Assembly: GCA_050633265.1 (NCBI GenBank)
Contig: JBOEGE010000006.1
Location: forward strand, 1-64,000
Source: JBLHZY01 sp050633265
GTDB lineage: Bacteria; Pseudomonadota; Alphaproteobacteria; Rhodobacterales; Rhodobacteraceae
DNA length: 64,000 nt
Reading direction: 5' to 3'
Part shown: positions 8,363 to 17,779 of the stretch, one piece after another
Layout: each line of letters opens with the position of its first letter
Numbering within the stretch: the first letter of the stretch is position 1
The notes under the pieces: generated by a model
What the model was told of the DNA's origin: nothing
The model's input: only the letters and a program-made list of their open reading frames with translations
The model's database searches: none
Position numbers and translations under genes: made by a program

Positions 8363-10162
8363 ATGGCCCTGACGCGGCGATCAACGCAACGTATGGCGGG
8401 GGCAATCTGGCCCGGCTTTGTCGATGCGATGACGGCGCTATTGATGGTGATGATCTTTACGCTCACCATTTTCATGGTCATCCAAACCATGCTTTCCGAT
8501 AAAATCCTCGGCCAAGAAACCGAGCTCAATACCCTTGCCGCTGAGATTGATAGCCTCGCCCAAGCGCTGGGCCTAGAGCGCGCGCGGGCCGGTGAATTGG
8601 AAACCCGGATCAGTACTCTCGGGCGCGCGCTCGATGAAAGCCAAGCCCAAGCCGCGGCCCAATCGGCCTTGGTTGCATCGCTTCAAGGACAGATCACAGA
8701 GGCAAACACAGCCATCGCCAGCTTTGAAGCGCAGGTGGCCTCTCTTTTGGCCGAGCGCGATTCCGGGCAGGCGCGCATCGGCGAATTGGAAGCAGAACAG
8801 GCCAAGATATTAAGCGAACAAGAGGCGCTGCAATTGGCCTTGGCTTCGGCGCGCCAAGAGGTTGATGCCAGCGCTGAAATCGCGCGCCTCGCGGCGGCCA
8901 AACGCGAAGCGCTAGAAGCCATGATCGCTGAATTGAACGCACAAACAGAACAAGGCGCCGCCGATTTAAGCGCTGCACGCGCCCGCGCCGATGCAGCAGA
9001 AGAGAGCCTGAGCGCCCAAGAGGCCGCGCGTCTGGTTGAGGCGGCTGCGGCCAAAGCCCTGCGCGAAAAGCTGCAAAATGCCGATGCAGAGCTAACGGCC
9101 ATGACCCTCGCGCTTGAGGCCGAGCGCAAACGGGCCGAAGAAACTCTTACCCTATTGGCCGCTGCACAGGTCTCTCAAGATGATTTGAACAATAGGCTCG
9201 CCCAAGCGCTTGCCGCGCGCACGGATGCCGAAGCGCGCGCCATTTCAAATCAAGAAGCCCTTGCCGCCGCGCTGATCGAGGCCGAAAAAGCTGCCGCAAA
9301 TGCTACCGAGGCCGCAGAGCTGCGCGCCAGGCTCTCAACCGCGCTTGCTGAAAAACTGGCCGCTGAACAGACCGCTTCCCAAGGCTTGAGCAAATCGCAA
9401 GAGCGCGAAGCCTTGCTCAATGCGGCCAATGCGGCCCTTGCAGAAGAGCAAGCGCTTTCGGCCAAAAGCCAGCGCGAAGTGGCGCTTCTCAACGCCCAAG
9501 TGTCTGAGCTGCGCAATCAACTCAACGCGCTTGAAGCCATCCTGCAAGACAGCGCCGGGCGCGATAAACAGGCCGAAGTGCAAATTGAAACGCTGACCTC
9601 GCGCCTCAACGCGGCCCTTGCGCAAGTGGCCTCTGAAGAACGCCAGCGCGCCCGTTTAGAAGAGGCAGAACGCATCCGTTTGGAAGCCGAGGCCAAGCGG
9701 CTTGAGCGCTATCAATCGGAATTCTTTGGCCGCATGCGCGAGATTTTGGGCGCGCGTGAAGGCGTGCGCATTGTTGGCGATCGCTTTGTGTTTAGCTCTG
9801 AGGTTTTGTTTGAAGCAGGTTCGGCGGATTTGGCCGAAGGGGGGCGGGCGCAAATCGCGCGTGTCGCCGCGATTTTGGGCGAGGTTGCCGGGGAAATCCC
9901 GCCAGAAATAGATTGGGTGATCCGCGTCGATGGTCATACAGATAACACGCCGCTTTCGGGCACGGGCCGCTTTGCCGACAACTGGGAGCTCAGCCAGGCG
10001 CGCGCGCTTTCGGTCGTGCGCTATATGACCGATCAGCTTGGTTTCCCGGCGCAACGTCTGGCCGCGACCGGCTTTGGCGAGTATCAGCCTGTGAACCCCG
10101 GGCAAAGCCCCGAAGCCCTTGCGCAGAACCGTCGCATTGAGCTGAAACTGACAGAGAAATAG
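8363..10162 (+). CDS. MotB/ZorB-like protein: one membrane helix, long coiled coil, OmpA domain
   Basis: A 599-residue partner of the preceding channel protein. A single N-terminal membrane helix (about 15-43) contains Asp21 in WPGFVDAMTALL, the position of the proton-carrying Asp of MotB. Residues about 45-450 form an Ala/Glu/Arg-rich coiled coil. The last 130 residues are an OmpA-like peptidoglycan-binding domain: FEAGSADL, VDGHTDNTPL and NRRIELKL. I chose ATG 8363, one base after the upstream stop. A GTG at 8351 would add four residues and overlap the upstream gene. Convergent with the M23 peptidase gene. Confidence 0.87.
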   Translation: MALTRRSTQRMAGAIWPGFVDAMTALLMVMIFTLTIFMVIQTMLSDKILGQETELNTLAAEIDSLAQALGLERARAGELETRISTLGRALDESQAQAAAQSALVASLQGQITEANTAIASFEAQVASLLAERDSGQARIGELEAEQAKILSEQEALQLALASARQEVDASAEIARLAAAKREALEAMIAELNAQTEQGAADLSAARARADAAEESLSAQEAARLVEAAAAKALREKLQNADAELTAMTLALEAERKRAEETLTLLAAAQVSQDDLNNRLAQALAARTDAEARAISNQEALAAALIEAEKAAANATEAAELRARLSTALAEKLAAEQTASQGLSKSQEREALLNAANAALAEEQALSAKSQREVALLNAQVSELRNQLNALEAILQDSAGRDKQAEVQIETLTSRLNAALAQVASEERQRARLEEAERIRLEAEAKRLERYQSEFFGRMREILGAREGVRIVGDRFVFSSEVLFEAGSADLAEGGRAQIARVAAILGEVAGEIPPEIDWVIRVDGHTDNTPLSGTGRFADNWELSQARALSVVRYMTDQLGFPAQRLAATGFGEYQPVNPGQSPEALAQNRRIELKLTEK

Positions 10163-10206
10163 GCGCTCAGACGCGAGCAGAATGGGTGAAGCATGCGCCC
10201 TTTGGT

Positions 10207-11181
10207 CTATGGCTGAACCGTCATTTCAATCACCCGCCTGTCCATTTCTATCCCATCGCGGCGCAGGATGATCTCGCCCTTATAAAGCCCCGTCGGCCAA
10301 GCGATGCCGGTCTTGCGCCGCTTTCCAAAGCCGCGAAAATAGCGCCCCTGCGATCTGTCGATCTGGATGTCTTCTTCAAAGGGGGCGCCTTTTGGCGGGA
10401 TGATGCGCATCGAAATCAGATCGCCCGGCTGCCCCCCAAAGGCAAAGGCCCAAAGCACCAATGCCTCAGAATTCGGCGCGATTTTGCCCGCTGCTGTTCC
10501 ATCGGTTACGGCTGTATATTTTGGCATGAGGGGCGAGAACCCGGCATCGATCAGCCCGGTCGGGCGATAGGCGATTGGATCTTCCCACAGCTGGCGGCTG
10601 GGAAGCATGGTGCAGGAAATAACGCCATCGGGATTGAAAGGATCAATATTGCGACCGTTCTTGCGCAAACTCAGATGAACATGGGGAAAGGTCGTGCGCC
10701 CCGAAAGGCCGACCTTGCCAAGCACCGTTCCCTTGGCAACGCGTTGACCGCGAATAACCGCGATACTGCCTTTTTGCATGTGGCAATATTGGCTTTCCCA
10801 ACCATTGCCATGCCCTATCACAACCGCATTGCCGCAGTCTTGGCCTGCCAGCGCGGCGATTTGATCGCTTGAGGTGAGGGCGACATCCGCCATCCCATCG
10901 CGCAGGCGCAGCACCGTGCCCGGGGCAGCAGAAACCACATTCACCCCGGCGCGCATGGCGGCATCCGATTGCAGCGCAAAATCAATACCTTGGTGATCAT
11001 CGCGGGAAAGCGGGCCGCAGGTAAAATCTGCCGCCCCCTCGGAAGGATCCGTATCAACATGGGCTTGGATGTAGCAATCTTCGCCCAAGGTGCAATCAAT
11101 CGGCAGGGCGAAAAGCGGATCTCTGGCAACCGCGGGGGATGCCAGAGAAAGAGCAAGGACTATGAGCGCCGCTTTGATCAA
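10207..11181 (-). CDS. exported M23 (LytM-type) metallopeptidase
   Basis: A 324-residue protein with a signal peptide (LIVLALSLASPAVA, cleavage near residue 19). The M23 zinc site is present: HQGID with His63 and Asp67, QYCHM, and HVHLSL. It should cleave peptidoglycan cross-bridges in the periplasm, or serve as a regulator if inactive, but all metal ligands look intact. The last 100 residues form a separate beta-rich region. The start is a TTG at 11181 whose last bases form the clpA stop (TTGA overlap), so translation is probably coupled to clpA. Confidence 0.88.
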   Translation of the reverse strand: MIKAALIVLALSLASPAVARDPLFALPIDCTLGEDCYIQAHVDTDPSEGAADFTCGPLSRDDHQGIDFALQSDAAMRAGVNVVSAAPGTVLRLRDGMADVALTSSDQIAALAGQDCGNAVVIGHGNGWESQYCHMQKGSIAVIRGQRVAKGTVLGKVGLSGRTTFPHVHLSLRKNGRNIDPFNPDGVISCTMLPSRQLWEDPIAYRPTGLIDAGFSPLMPKYTAVTDGTAAGKIAPNSEALVLWAFAFGGQPGDLISMRIIPPKGAPFEEDIQIDRSQGRYFRGFGKRRKTGIAWPTGLYKGEIILRRDGIEMDRRVIEMTVQP

Positions 11182-13508
11182 TCGGCTGTGAGCAGCGGCG
11201 GCTTTTTCTTCGAGCTGATCCGCGCTTTGGCAGGCTCTTCGATCCGCAGATCAATTTTGCCATCCTTCACGCCAACTTTTACCAAGCCACCCTTGGCCAA
11301 TTTGCCAAACAAAAGCTCTTCGGCGAGTGGCTTTTTGATATGTTCTTGGATCACGCGGCCAAGCGGGCGCGCGCCCATTTTATCATCATACCCTTTCGCC
11401 CCGAGCCATTCGGTTGCGGCGCGGGTCAGCTCAATATGAACGTTGCGATCAATGAGTTGGGCCTCAAGCTGAAGCACGAATTTCTCAACGATCTGCGAGA
11501 TCACGTCCTTGGGCAATGGCGCAAAGCTGACGACCGCATCCAGACGGTTGCGGAATTCGGGCGCGAATGTGCGCTCGATCGCGGCTGTATCTTCGCCCTC
11601 GCGCCGCTCGCGGCCAAAACCAAAGGCAGATTTGGCTTGCTCTGCGGCACCGGCGTTTGAGGTCATGATCAGGATCACATTGCGGAAATCCACAGTGCGC
11701 CCGTTGTGATCTGTCAGCTTGCCGTGATCCATCACCTGCAACAGGATATTGTAAACATCCGGGTGCGCTTTTTCGATCTCATCAAGCAGGAGAACGCAAT
11801 GAGGATGCTGATCAACACCATCCGTCAGCATGCCGCCCTGATCGAAGCCCACATAGCCGGGAGGGGCCCCAATGAGGCGCGAAACCGCATGTTTCTCCAT
11901 GTATTCAGACATATCAAAGCGCATCAACTCCACCCCAAGCACATCCGCAAGCTGCTTGGCGACCTCGGTTTTGCCAACGCCGGTTGGCCCTGCGAACAGG
12001 TAATTGCCGATGGGTTTTTCAGGCTCGCGCAGGCCCGCGCGGGCCAATTTGATCGCCGAGCTCAATGCATCAATCGCGTTGTCTTGGCCAAACACGACCC
12101 GTTTGAGCGAACGTTCCAGATCGCGCAGCACGGTTGCATCGCTTTTAGAGACATTCTTTGGCGGGATGCGCGCGATTCTGGCAACAACCGCTTCAATTTC
12201 TTTGGGCGAGATCGTTTTGCGCCGGGATGAGGCCGGGACAAGATGCTGGGCCGCGCCCGCTTCATCAATCACATCAATGGCCTTGTCGGGCAATTTGCGA
12301 TCATGAATATAGCGCGCCGAAAGCTCGACCGCGGATTTGATCGCATCGGCGGTGTATTTGATCGCGTGATGCTCCTCAAAATAAGGTTTGAGGCCTTTGA
12401 GGATTTTCACCGTGTCTTCGACAGAAGGTTCAACCACATCAATTTTTTGGAAACGCCGCGCAAGGGCACGATCTTTCTCAAAATGCTGGCGGAATTCTTT
12501 ATAGGTGGTCGAGCCCATGCAGCGCAGTTTGCCCCCTTGAAGCGCAGGCTTCAGCAGGTTGGAGGCATCCATCGCGCCGCCAGAGGTTGCCCCGGCGCCG
12601 ATCACTGTATGGATTTCATCAATGAAGAGAACCGCATCCGGGTGATCTTCAAGCTCGGTCATCACCGCTTTGAGCCGCTCTTCGAAATCGCCGCGATAGC
12701 GGGTTCCGGCCAAAAGCGCGCCCATATCGAGCGAATAAATCGTCGCATCAGCGAGCACTTCCGGGGTTTCGCCCTGAACGATCTTGCGCGCCAGCCCTTC
12801 GGCAATCGCCGTTTTGCCAACGCCGGGATCCCCCACCAAGAGCGGATTGTTTTTGCGCCGACGGCAGAGAACTTGAATACAGCGCTCAACCTCAGCTTCG
12901 CGCCCGATCAGTGGATCAACATCCCCTTTTGCGGATTTCGCATTGAGATCAACGCAGTATTTCGAAAGCGCGCTCTCTTTTTCTTCGGCTTTGAATTCAG
13001 CGTCACCGCTGTGCTCGTCTTCCATATCAGGTGCGCCTTGAACCGAGCGGGGCTCGCCAAAGCTTTCATCCTTGGCCACACCATGGGCGATGAAATTCAC
13101 CGCATCATAGCGGGTCATTTCTTGCTCTTGCAGGAAGAAGGCCGCGTTGCTTTCGCGCTCTGCAAAGATCGCGACCAAAACATTGGCCCCGGTCACTTCT
13201 GTGCGCCCAGAGGATTGAACATGGATCGCCGCGCGCTGGATCACGCGCTGAAATGCGGCCGTGGGCACCGCTTCGGAGCCCTCGATATTTGTGACCAATG
13301 TGGAAAGCTCATCCTCGATGAATTCCACAAGGGTTGCGCGCAGCTCATCCAGATCAACGCTACAGGCTTTCATGACCTTGGCGGCATCCGTCTCGTCGAT
13401 CAGCGCGAGCAGGAGATGCTCAAGCGTTGCCAACTCGTGGCGGCGCGCATTGGCAATGGCCAGCGCAGAATGAATGGCTTGTTCGAGGGAGTTGGAAAAT
13501 GATGGCAC
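11178..13508 (-). CDS. clpA: ATP-dependent Clp protease ATP-binding subunit ClpA
   Basis: A 776-residue AAA+ unfoldase that feeds ClpP. The N-terminal Clp repeat domain (FSNSLEQAIHSAL, HLLLAL) binds adaptor ClpS. The first AAA module has Walker A GDPGVGKT and Walker B LFIDEIH. The second has GPTGVGKT, a sensor region and the ClpA-type IGAPPGYVGFDQGG pore loop. There is no ClpB middle coiled coil. I start at GTG 13508 (MPSFSNSL) with GGAG 10 bases upstream; the open frame begins with TTG at 13547 but adds only a Pro/Asp-rich stretch. An M23 peptidase gene is coupled downstream by a TTGA overlap. clpP and clpS are not nearby. Confidence 0.96.
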   Translation of the reverse strand: MPSFSNSLEQAIHSALAIANARRHELATLEHLLLALIDETDAAKVMKACSVDLDELRATLVEFIEDELSTLVTNIEGSEAVPTAAFQRVIQRAAIHVQSSGRTEVTGANVLVAIFAERESNAAFFLQEQEMTRYDAVNFIAHGVAKDESFGEPRSVQGAPDMEDEHSGDAEFKAEEKESALSKYCVDLNAKSAKGDVDPLIGREAEVERCIQVLCRRRKNNPLLVGDPGVGKTAIAEGLARKIVQGETPEVLADATIYSLDMGALLAGTRYRGDFEERLKAVMTELEDHPDAVLFIDEIHTVIGAGATSGGAMDASNLLKPALQGGKLRCMGSTTYKEFRQHFEKDRALARRFQKIDVVEPSVEDTVKILKGLKPYFEEHHAIKYTADAIKSAVELSARYIHDRKLPDKAIDVIDEAGAAQHLVPASSRRKTISPKEIEAVVARIARIPPKNVSKSDATVLRDLERSLKRVVFGQDNAIDALSSAIKLARAGLREPEKPIGNYLFAGPTGVGKTEVAKQLADVLGVELMRFDMSEYMEKHAVSRLIGAPPGYVGFDQGGMLTDGVDQHPHCVLLLDEIEKAHPDVYNILLQVMDHGKLTDHNGRTVDFRNVILIMTSNAGAAEQAKSAFGFGRERREGEDTAAIERTFAPEFRNRLDAVVSFAPLPKDVISQIVEKFVLQLEAQLIDRNVHIELTRAATEWLGAKGYDDKMGARPLGRVIQEHIKKPLAEELLFGKLAKGGLVKVGVKDGKIDLRIEEPAKARISSKKKPPLLTAD

Positions 13509-13698
13509 GTTAACAGCGCTCCTTGGATCTGGATCGGGAGAGGACAAAGCGGCCCTTTTCCGATCGTGGCCTCATACTCTTAAAGTTCGATTGAAATCGT
13601 CTGGCTTCAAGAGTTTTTTCTTCAAATCTGCTCACTTTTCGCAATTGGCCCGAAAAACATGCAGATAAGTCGCGGTTTTGATGGGAGTTTCCATCGTT

Positions 13699-14502
13699 TC
13701 AGAAATTGTCTTTGCGGCGGCGTATTTCGGTAAAAACATCAAGATCGCTGGCATCCGCCATATCAAGAGAGGTTTTCACACTGTCCAAATGCGCCCGCAA
13801 ATACGGGTTTGTGGCTTTTTCATCGCGCAAGAGCGAAGGAACGGTTGGTTGATCTTCTGCGCGCGCGTTGAGAATGGCTTCACTTCTGGAGATAAGCGCT
13901 TGATTGGCCGGTTCAATGGTCAGCGCAAATTTTGCGTTGCTGGCAGTATATTCATGGCCCGAATATAGCACTGTTTCATCGGGAAGTTGTGCCAATCTTT
14001 GCATGGTTTCAAACATTTGTTCTGGCGTTCCCTCAAAGAGCCGCCCGCAACCAAGCGCCATAAGGCTATCGGCCGAGAAAAGCGCATGCGCCGAAGGGAT
14101 GTGAAAGGCGATATGGCCGATCGTGTGGCCCGGGACATCGATGATATCGACCAAACTGCCGCCAAATTCAAAGGCCTCGCCGGGCTGAACCACACGATCA
14201 AGCGCAGGCAGGCGGTGCGCATCGGCCGCGGCCCCGGTGATCTTGGCACCTGTGGCGGCGCGCAGAGGCACGGCGCCGTCGATATGATCCCAGTGATGAT
14301 GGGTGAGCCAGATTTCGGAAAGCTGCCAGCCGCGGCGCGCCAATTCGGCCTCAATCGGGGCTGGATCGGCCACATCAACAACCGCCGTTGCGCCCGAAAC
14401 CGGATCATGGATCAAGAAATCGTAATTGTCCGCAAGGCAAGCAACCGTGACAATTTCGAGCGGGCTATCCGCGAAAGCTTTGGCGGGCGTATCAAGGGGC
14501 AT
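13699..14502 (-). CDS. gloB: hydroxyacylglutathione hydrolase (glyoxalase II)
   Basis: A metallo-beta-lactamase-fold thioesterase that hydrolyses S-D-lactoylglutathione to D-lactate and glutathione, the second step of methylglyoxal detoxification. The binuclear metal motif THHHWDH is at residues 67-73. GHTIGH, FSADSLMALGCGR and SGHEYT supply the other ligands and the glutathione loop. Length (267) fits the family. ATG 14502 is my choice; ATG 14547 is possible but would nearly abut the divergent methyltransferase gene and lacks a ribosome site. The divergent gene starts at 14565. Confidence 0.93.
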   Translation of the reverse strand: MPLDTPAKAFADSPLEIVTVACLADNYDFLIHDPVSGATAVVDVADPAPIEAELARRGWQLSEIWLTHHHWDHIDGAVPLRAATGAKITGAAADAHRLPALDRVVQPGEAFEFGGSLVDIIDVPGHTIGHIAFHIPSAHALFSADSLMALGCGRLFEGTPEQMFETMQRLAQLPDETVLYSGHEYTASNAKFALTIEPANQALISRSEAILNARAEDQPTVPSLLRDEKATNPYLRAHLDSVKTSLDMADASDLDVFTEIRRRKDNF

Positions 14503-14564
14503 GGTGTTTTGAGGTTCCACGAGTATTGTTGCCTTAAGACTGGCCATCAAAGATCAAGATTGCA

Positions 14565-15308
14565 ATGCACCTCGACGTGGTTGACCTCAGAAACTTTTAC
14601 TACCGAACCGGGCTTGGCCGCGCGGCGCAGCGTTCTGTGCGCGAAGCTGTGCGCAAAATCTGGCCCGAGGCGCAGGGCCAAACCATGGCCGGTTTCGGCT
14701 TTGCCGCGCCTCTGCTGCGCCCCTATTTGGGCGAGGCGCGCCGGGTGATCAGCCTGATGCCGGGGCAGCAGGGCGTAATGCCTTGGCCGGCGGGCATGCC
14801 CAATGTTTCGGTGCTTTGCGAAGAAACGCTTTGGCCGCTGCAAACCGGATTTGTTGATAAGCTGATCGTGTTGCACGGGCTTGAGACAAGCGAGAACCCG
14901 GCCATTGTTTTGGAAGAGGCCTGGCGGGTCCTGGGGCCGGGGGGCAAGATCCTCTTTATTGTGCCAAATCGCGCGGGGCTTTGGTCGCGCGGCGATGAAA
15001 CCCCCTTTGGCTTTGGCCGCCCCTATAGTCTTGGCCAGCTTGAGGCGCAGCTGAAGAAACACAAATTTGTCCCGGAGCGCCATTTGACCGCACTCTATCA
15101 GCCGCCCTCGCATCGCCGCTTTTGGCTGCGCTCTGGGCCGATGTGGGAACGGATCGGGCGCAAACTGCCGGTGATGGCCGGGGGCGTGTTGATCGTTGAG
15201 GCAAGCAAACAGGTCTATGCCCATACCGGAACCGGAAGCCCCGAGGCCATCCGCAAGCCGCGCCGGGTTTTGGGCGGGGTCGCTGTTCCCGAGGCAAAGC
15301 CGGTTTGA
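14565..15308 (+). CDS. class I SAM-dependent methyltransferase
   Basis: A 247-residue protein. The SAM-binding core is degenerate at motif I (MAGFGFAAP), but the later part is typical: LIVLHGLE, then EAWRVLGPGGKILFIVPN, the post-motif segment of methyltransferase type 11 enzymes, then PFGFGRPYSL. The C-terminus (from about 215) is basic and looks disordered. Substrate unknown. It is divergent from gloB with 62 bases between starts, an arrangement I recall from related genomes but cannot verify here. Confidence 0.8.
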   Translation: MHLDVVDLRNFYYRTGLGRAAQRSVREAVRKIWPEAQGQTMAGFGFAAPLLRPYLGEARRVISLMPGQQGVMPWPAGMPNVSVLCEETLWPLQTGFVDKLIVLHGLETSENPAIVLEEAWRVLGPGGKILFIVPNRAGLWSRGDETPFGFGRPYSLGQLEAQLKKHKFVPERHLTALYQPPSHRRFWLRSGPMWERIGRKLPVMAGGVLIVEASKQVYAHTGTGSPEAIRKPRRVLGGVAVPEAKPV

Positions 15309-15666
15309 GAACAGCCAATCCGACAAAACAAGCCGCAACTTTGCAAAAGATTCGCAGCCCGATTTTGAGCGGCTCTAAGTGATTCATCCCCGATTCACCG
15401 CTTCCTGAGCAAAATAGGACAAAAATTCTTCAAAGAAATTAGGGCCAAACCGTCGCATCTGCCCTGATCTGAGCGCCAGACCCTTCAAATCAAAGAGTTT
15501 GCGCCTTAAACCTTGATCTCGCAAATGAGTGCCAAGGCGGTTGCGGGGTTCATTTACCTCTGCTAGACCACAGCCGATTTTGCTGCATGCCGAAGTTTGG
15601 CGTGTATCTTTGGTTGCCTGCGTCGCACAGCCCGTGTGGACAGGCCAAGACCTCGGAAGGGTGGAC
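15309..15666 (+). other. intergenic region with the atp operon promoter and leader
   Basis: No gene is supported in these 358 bases. A likely promoter lies at 15541-15569. The remaining sequence before the ATP synthase genes would be a leader of roughly 90 bases. GGAAGG at 15655-15660 is the ribosome site for atpH. No terminator for the methyltransferase gene was recognised. Confidence 0.5.
15541..15569 (+). promoter_or_regulatory. putative sigma-70 promoter of atpHAGDC
   Basis: TTGCGG (15541-15546), a 17-base spacer, and TAGACC (15564-15569) fit the alphaproteobacterial housekeeping pattern. It lies about 100 bases ahead of atpH. Assignment is by inspection only. Confidence 0.4.
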
Positions 15667-16227
15667 GTGTCCGAACCAGCTTCGATCTCAAAAGGCATCG
15701 CCGCGCGCTATGCCATAGCCGTTTTTGAATTGGCTAAAGAAGGCAAGAAATTGAAGGCTATTGAGAGCGATATCGACGCTCTTGATGCTGCGCTCAAAGA
15801 CAGCGCCGATTTCGCTGATCTGATCTCATCGCCGCTGTATACGCGCGATGAGCAGGGCGCCGCACTTGATGCGATTGCCAAGAAAATGAAACTTTCGCCA
15901 ATGGTCGGCAATGCGCTGCGTCTGATGGCCTCTAAGCGCCGCTTGTTCGTGCTGCCCCAGCTGATTGCTGTGCTGCGCGATATGATCGCCGAAGAGAAGG
16001 GCGAAGTGACCGCCGATGTGACCGCTGCAAAAGCGCTGACAAAGGCACAACAAGACAAGCTTGCCAAATCGCTCAAAGAGCAAATCGGCAAGGATGTAAA
16101 AATCAATCTGGCTGTTGATGATACGCTCATCGGCGGCCTTATCGTTAAGATGGGTTCGCGCATGATCGATACTTCGATCCGCTCGAAACTCAGCAACCTC
16201 CAGAATTCAATGAAAGAGGTCGGATAA
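15667..16227 (+). CDS. atpH: F1F0 ATP synthase delta subunit
   Basis: The 186-residue delta (OSCP-like) subunit that links the top of F1 to the peripheral stalk. GIAARYAIAVFELAKE is the typical N-terminus and the C-terminal MGSRMIDTSIRSKL segment (IGGLIVKMGSRMID) is the family signature. I start at GTG 15667 because GGAAGG lies 6 bases upstream and homologous delta subunits begin with this MSEPAS-like sequence; the open frame to 15529 is not protein-like. Its TAA shares one base with the atpA ATG (TAATG). First gene of the F1 operon. Confidence 0.95.
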   Translation: MSEPASISKGIAARYAIAVFELAKEGKKLKAIESDIDALDAALKDSADFADLISSPLYTRDEQGAALDAIAKKMKLSPMVGNALRLMASKRRLFVLPQLIAVLRDMIAEEKGEVTADVTAAKALTKAQQDKLAKSLKEQIGKDVKINLAVDDTLIGGLIVKMGSRMIDTSIRSKLSNLQNSMKEVG

Positions 16228-17765
16228 TGGGAATCCAGGCAGCCGAAATTTCTGCAATCCTTAAAGAGCAGATCAAAAACTTTGGCCAAGAGGCAGAAGT
16301 TGCCGAAGTTGGCCGTGTTCTAAGCGTTGGCGATGGTATCGCACGCGTTCACGGACTTGATAACGTTCAGGCCGGTGAGATGGTCGAGTTTCCAGGCGGC
16401 ATCCGCGGCATGGCACTCAACCTCGAAATCGACAACGTTGGTGTTGTTATCTTCGGCTCAGACCGTGATATCAAAGAAGGTGACGTTGTTAAGCGCACCA
16501 ACTCCATCGTGGACGTTCCAGCAGGCGACGGGCTCTTGGGCCGCGTTGTTGATGGCTTGGGCAACCCAATCGATGGCAAAGGCGAAATCAAAGCCGCCGA
16601 GCGCCGCGTAGCCGACAGTAAAGCGCCGGGCATTATCCCACGCAAATCGGTTCATGAGCCAATGGCGACTGGCCTTAAATCGGTTGATGCGATGATCCCC
16701 GTTGGCCGTGGCCAGCGCGAATTGATCATTGGTGACCGCCAAACAGGCAAAACAGCGATCGCACTCGATACGATCCTGAACCAGAAATCCTATAACGATG
16801 CCGCTGGCGATGATGAGAGCAAAAAGCTCTACTGCATCTATGTAGCGATCGGGCAGAAGCGCTCGACCGTTGCTCAGCTGGTGAAAAAGCTCGAAGAGAG
16901 CGGCGCGATTGACTATTCGATCGTTGTTGCAGCGACAGCTTCTGATCCTGCGCCAATGCAGTTCCTCGCGCCCTATGCCGCGACTGCCATGGCCGAATTC
17001 TTCCGCGACAATGGCCGCCACGCTTTGATCATCTATGATGATCTCTCCAAACAGGCTGTGTCCTATCGCCAAATGTCGCTTCTTCTGCGCCGCCCACCAG
17101 GGCGCGAAGCTTATCCTGGCGATGTTTTCTACCTTCACTCCAGACTTCTTGAGCGCTCTTCGAAGCTCAACGAAGACTATGGCTCTGGCTCGCTTACAGC
17201 CCTGCCAATCATCGAAACCCAAGGCGGCGACGTTTCGGCGTTTATTCCGACAAACGTGATTTCGATCACCGATGGTCAGATCTTCCTTGAAACCGAACTG
17301 TTCTACCAAGGCATCCGCCCTGCTGTGAACACCGGTCTGTCGGTTTCGCGTGTTGGCTCTTCGGCGCAAACAAACTCGATGAAATCGGTCGCGGGCCCTG
17401 TGAAACTCGAGCTTGCTCAGTATCGCGAAATGGCAGCGTTCGCGCAGTTCGGCTCCGATCTGGATGCAGCCACACAGCAATTGCTGAACCGTGGTGCACG
17501 CCTCACCGAGCTGATGAAACAGCCCCAGTATTCGCCGCTCACAAACGCTGAAATCGTTTGCGTGATCTATGCGGGCACAAAAGGCTACCTCGACAAAATC
17601 GGTGTCAAAGACGTAAGCCGTTTTGAAGCGGGCCTTCTGGCGCATCTTCGCGGCAAACACGCCGATCTGTTGAAATTCATCACTGATGAAGATCCCAAGA
17701 TCAAAGGTGATGCCGAAGACAAGATCAAAGCTGCGCTCGACGAATTCGCCGCTGACTTCGCTTAA
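16227..17765 (+). CDS. atpA: F1F0 ATP synthase alpha subunit
   Basis: The 512-residue alpha subunit, forming the F1 hexamer with beta and holding non-catalytic nucleotide sites. The P-loop GDRQTGKT lies near residue 170, and PGREAYPGDVFYLHSRLLER includes the conserved alpha signature region with the arginine finger further on (SVSRVGSSAQ). A GAGG ribosome site sits inside the end of atpH. Followed by atpG after 14 bases. A 400-residue reading frame on the opposite strand is a codon-bias shadow. Confidence 0.98.
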   Translation: MGIQAAEISAILKEQIKNFGQEAEVAEVGRVLSVGDGIARVHGLDNVQAGEMVEFPGGIRGMALNLEIDNVGVVIFGSDRDIKEGDVVKRTNSIVDVPAGDGLLGRVVDGLGNPIDGKGEIKAAERRVADSKAPGIIPRKSVHEPMATGLKSVDAMIPVGRGQRELIIGDRQTGKTAIALDTILNQKSYNDAAGDDESKKLYCIYVAIGQKRSTVAQLVKKLEESGAIDYSIVVAATASDPAPMQFLAPYAATAMAEFFRDNGRHALIIYDDLSKQAVSYRQMSLLLRRPPGREAYPGDVFYLHSRLLERSSKLNEDYGSGSLTALPIIETQGGDVSAFIPTNVISITDGQIFLETELFYQGIRPAVNTGLSVSRVGSSAQTNSMKSVAGPVKLELAQYREMAAFAQFGSDLDAATQQLLNRGARLTELMKQPQYSPLTNAEIVCVIYAGTKGYLDKIGVKDVSRFEAGLLAHLRGKHADLLKFITDEDPKIKGDAEDKIKAALDEFAADFA

Positions 17766-17779
17766 GGAGAGAAAAGCCT

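Noticed and set aside
7195..10162. Zorya phage-defence system
   Set aside because: The MotA/MotB-like pair fits ZorAB, but no ZorC, ZorD or ZorE-like gene is present; the neighbours are a ChaC-like gene and a peptidase/clpA pair.
12243..13502. 419-residue plus-strand frame opposite clpA
   Set aside because: Antisense shadow of clpA with no family character.
13509..13698. RpoH promoter for clpA
   Set aside because: A CTTGAAG occurs on the minus strand, but no CCCCAT-like element lies at the proper distance.
16458..17660. 400-residue minus-strand frame within atpA
   Set aside because: Shadow of atpA codon bias; rich in His, Arg and Cys with no domain pattern.
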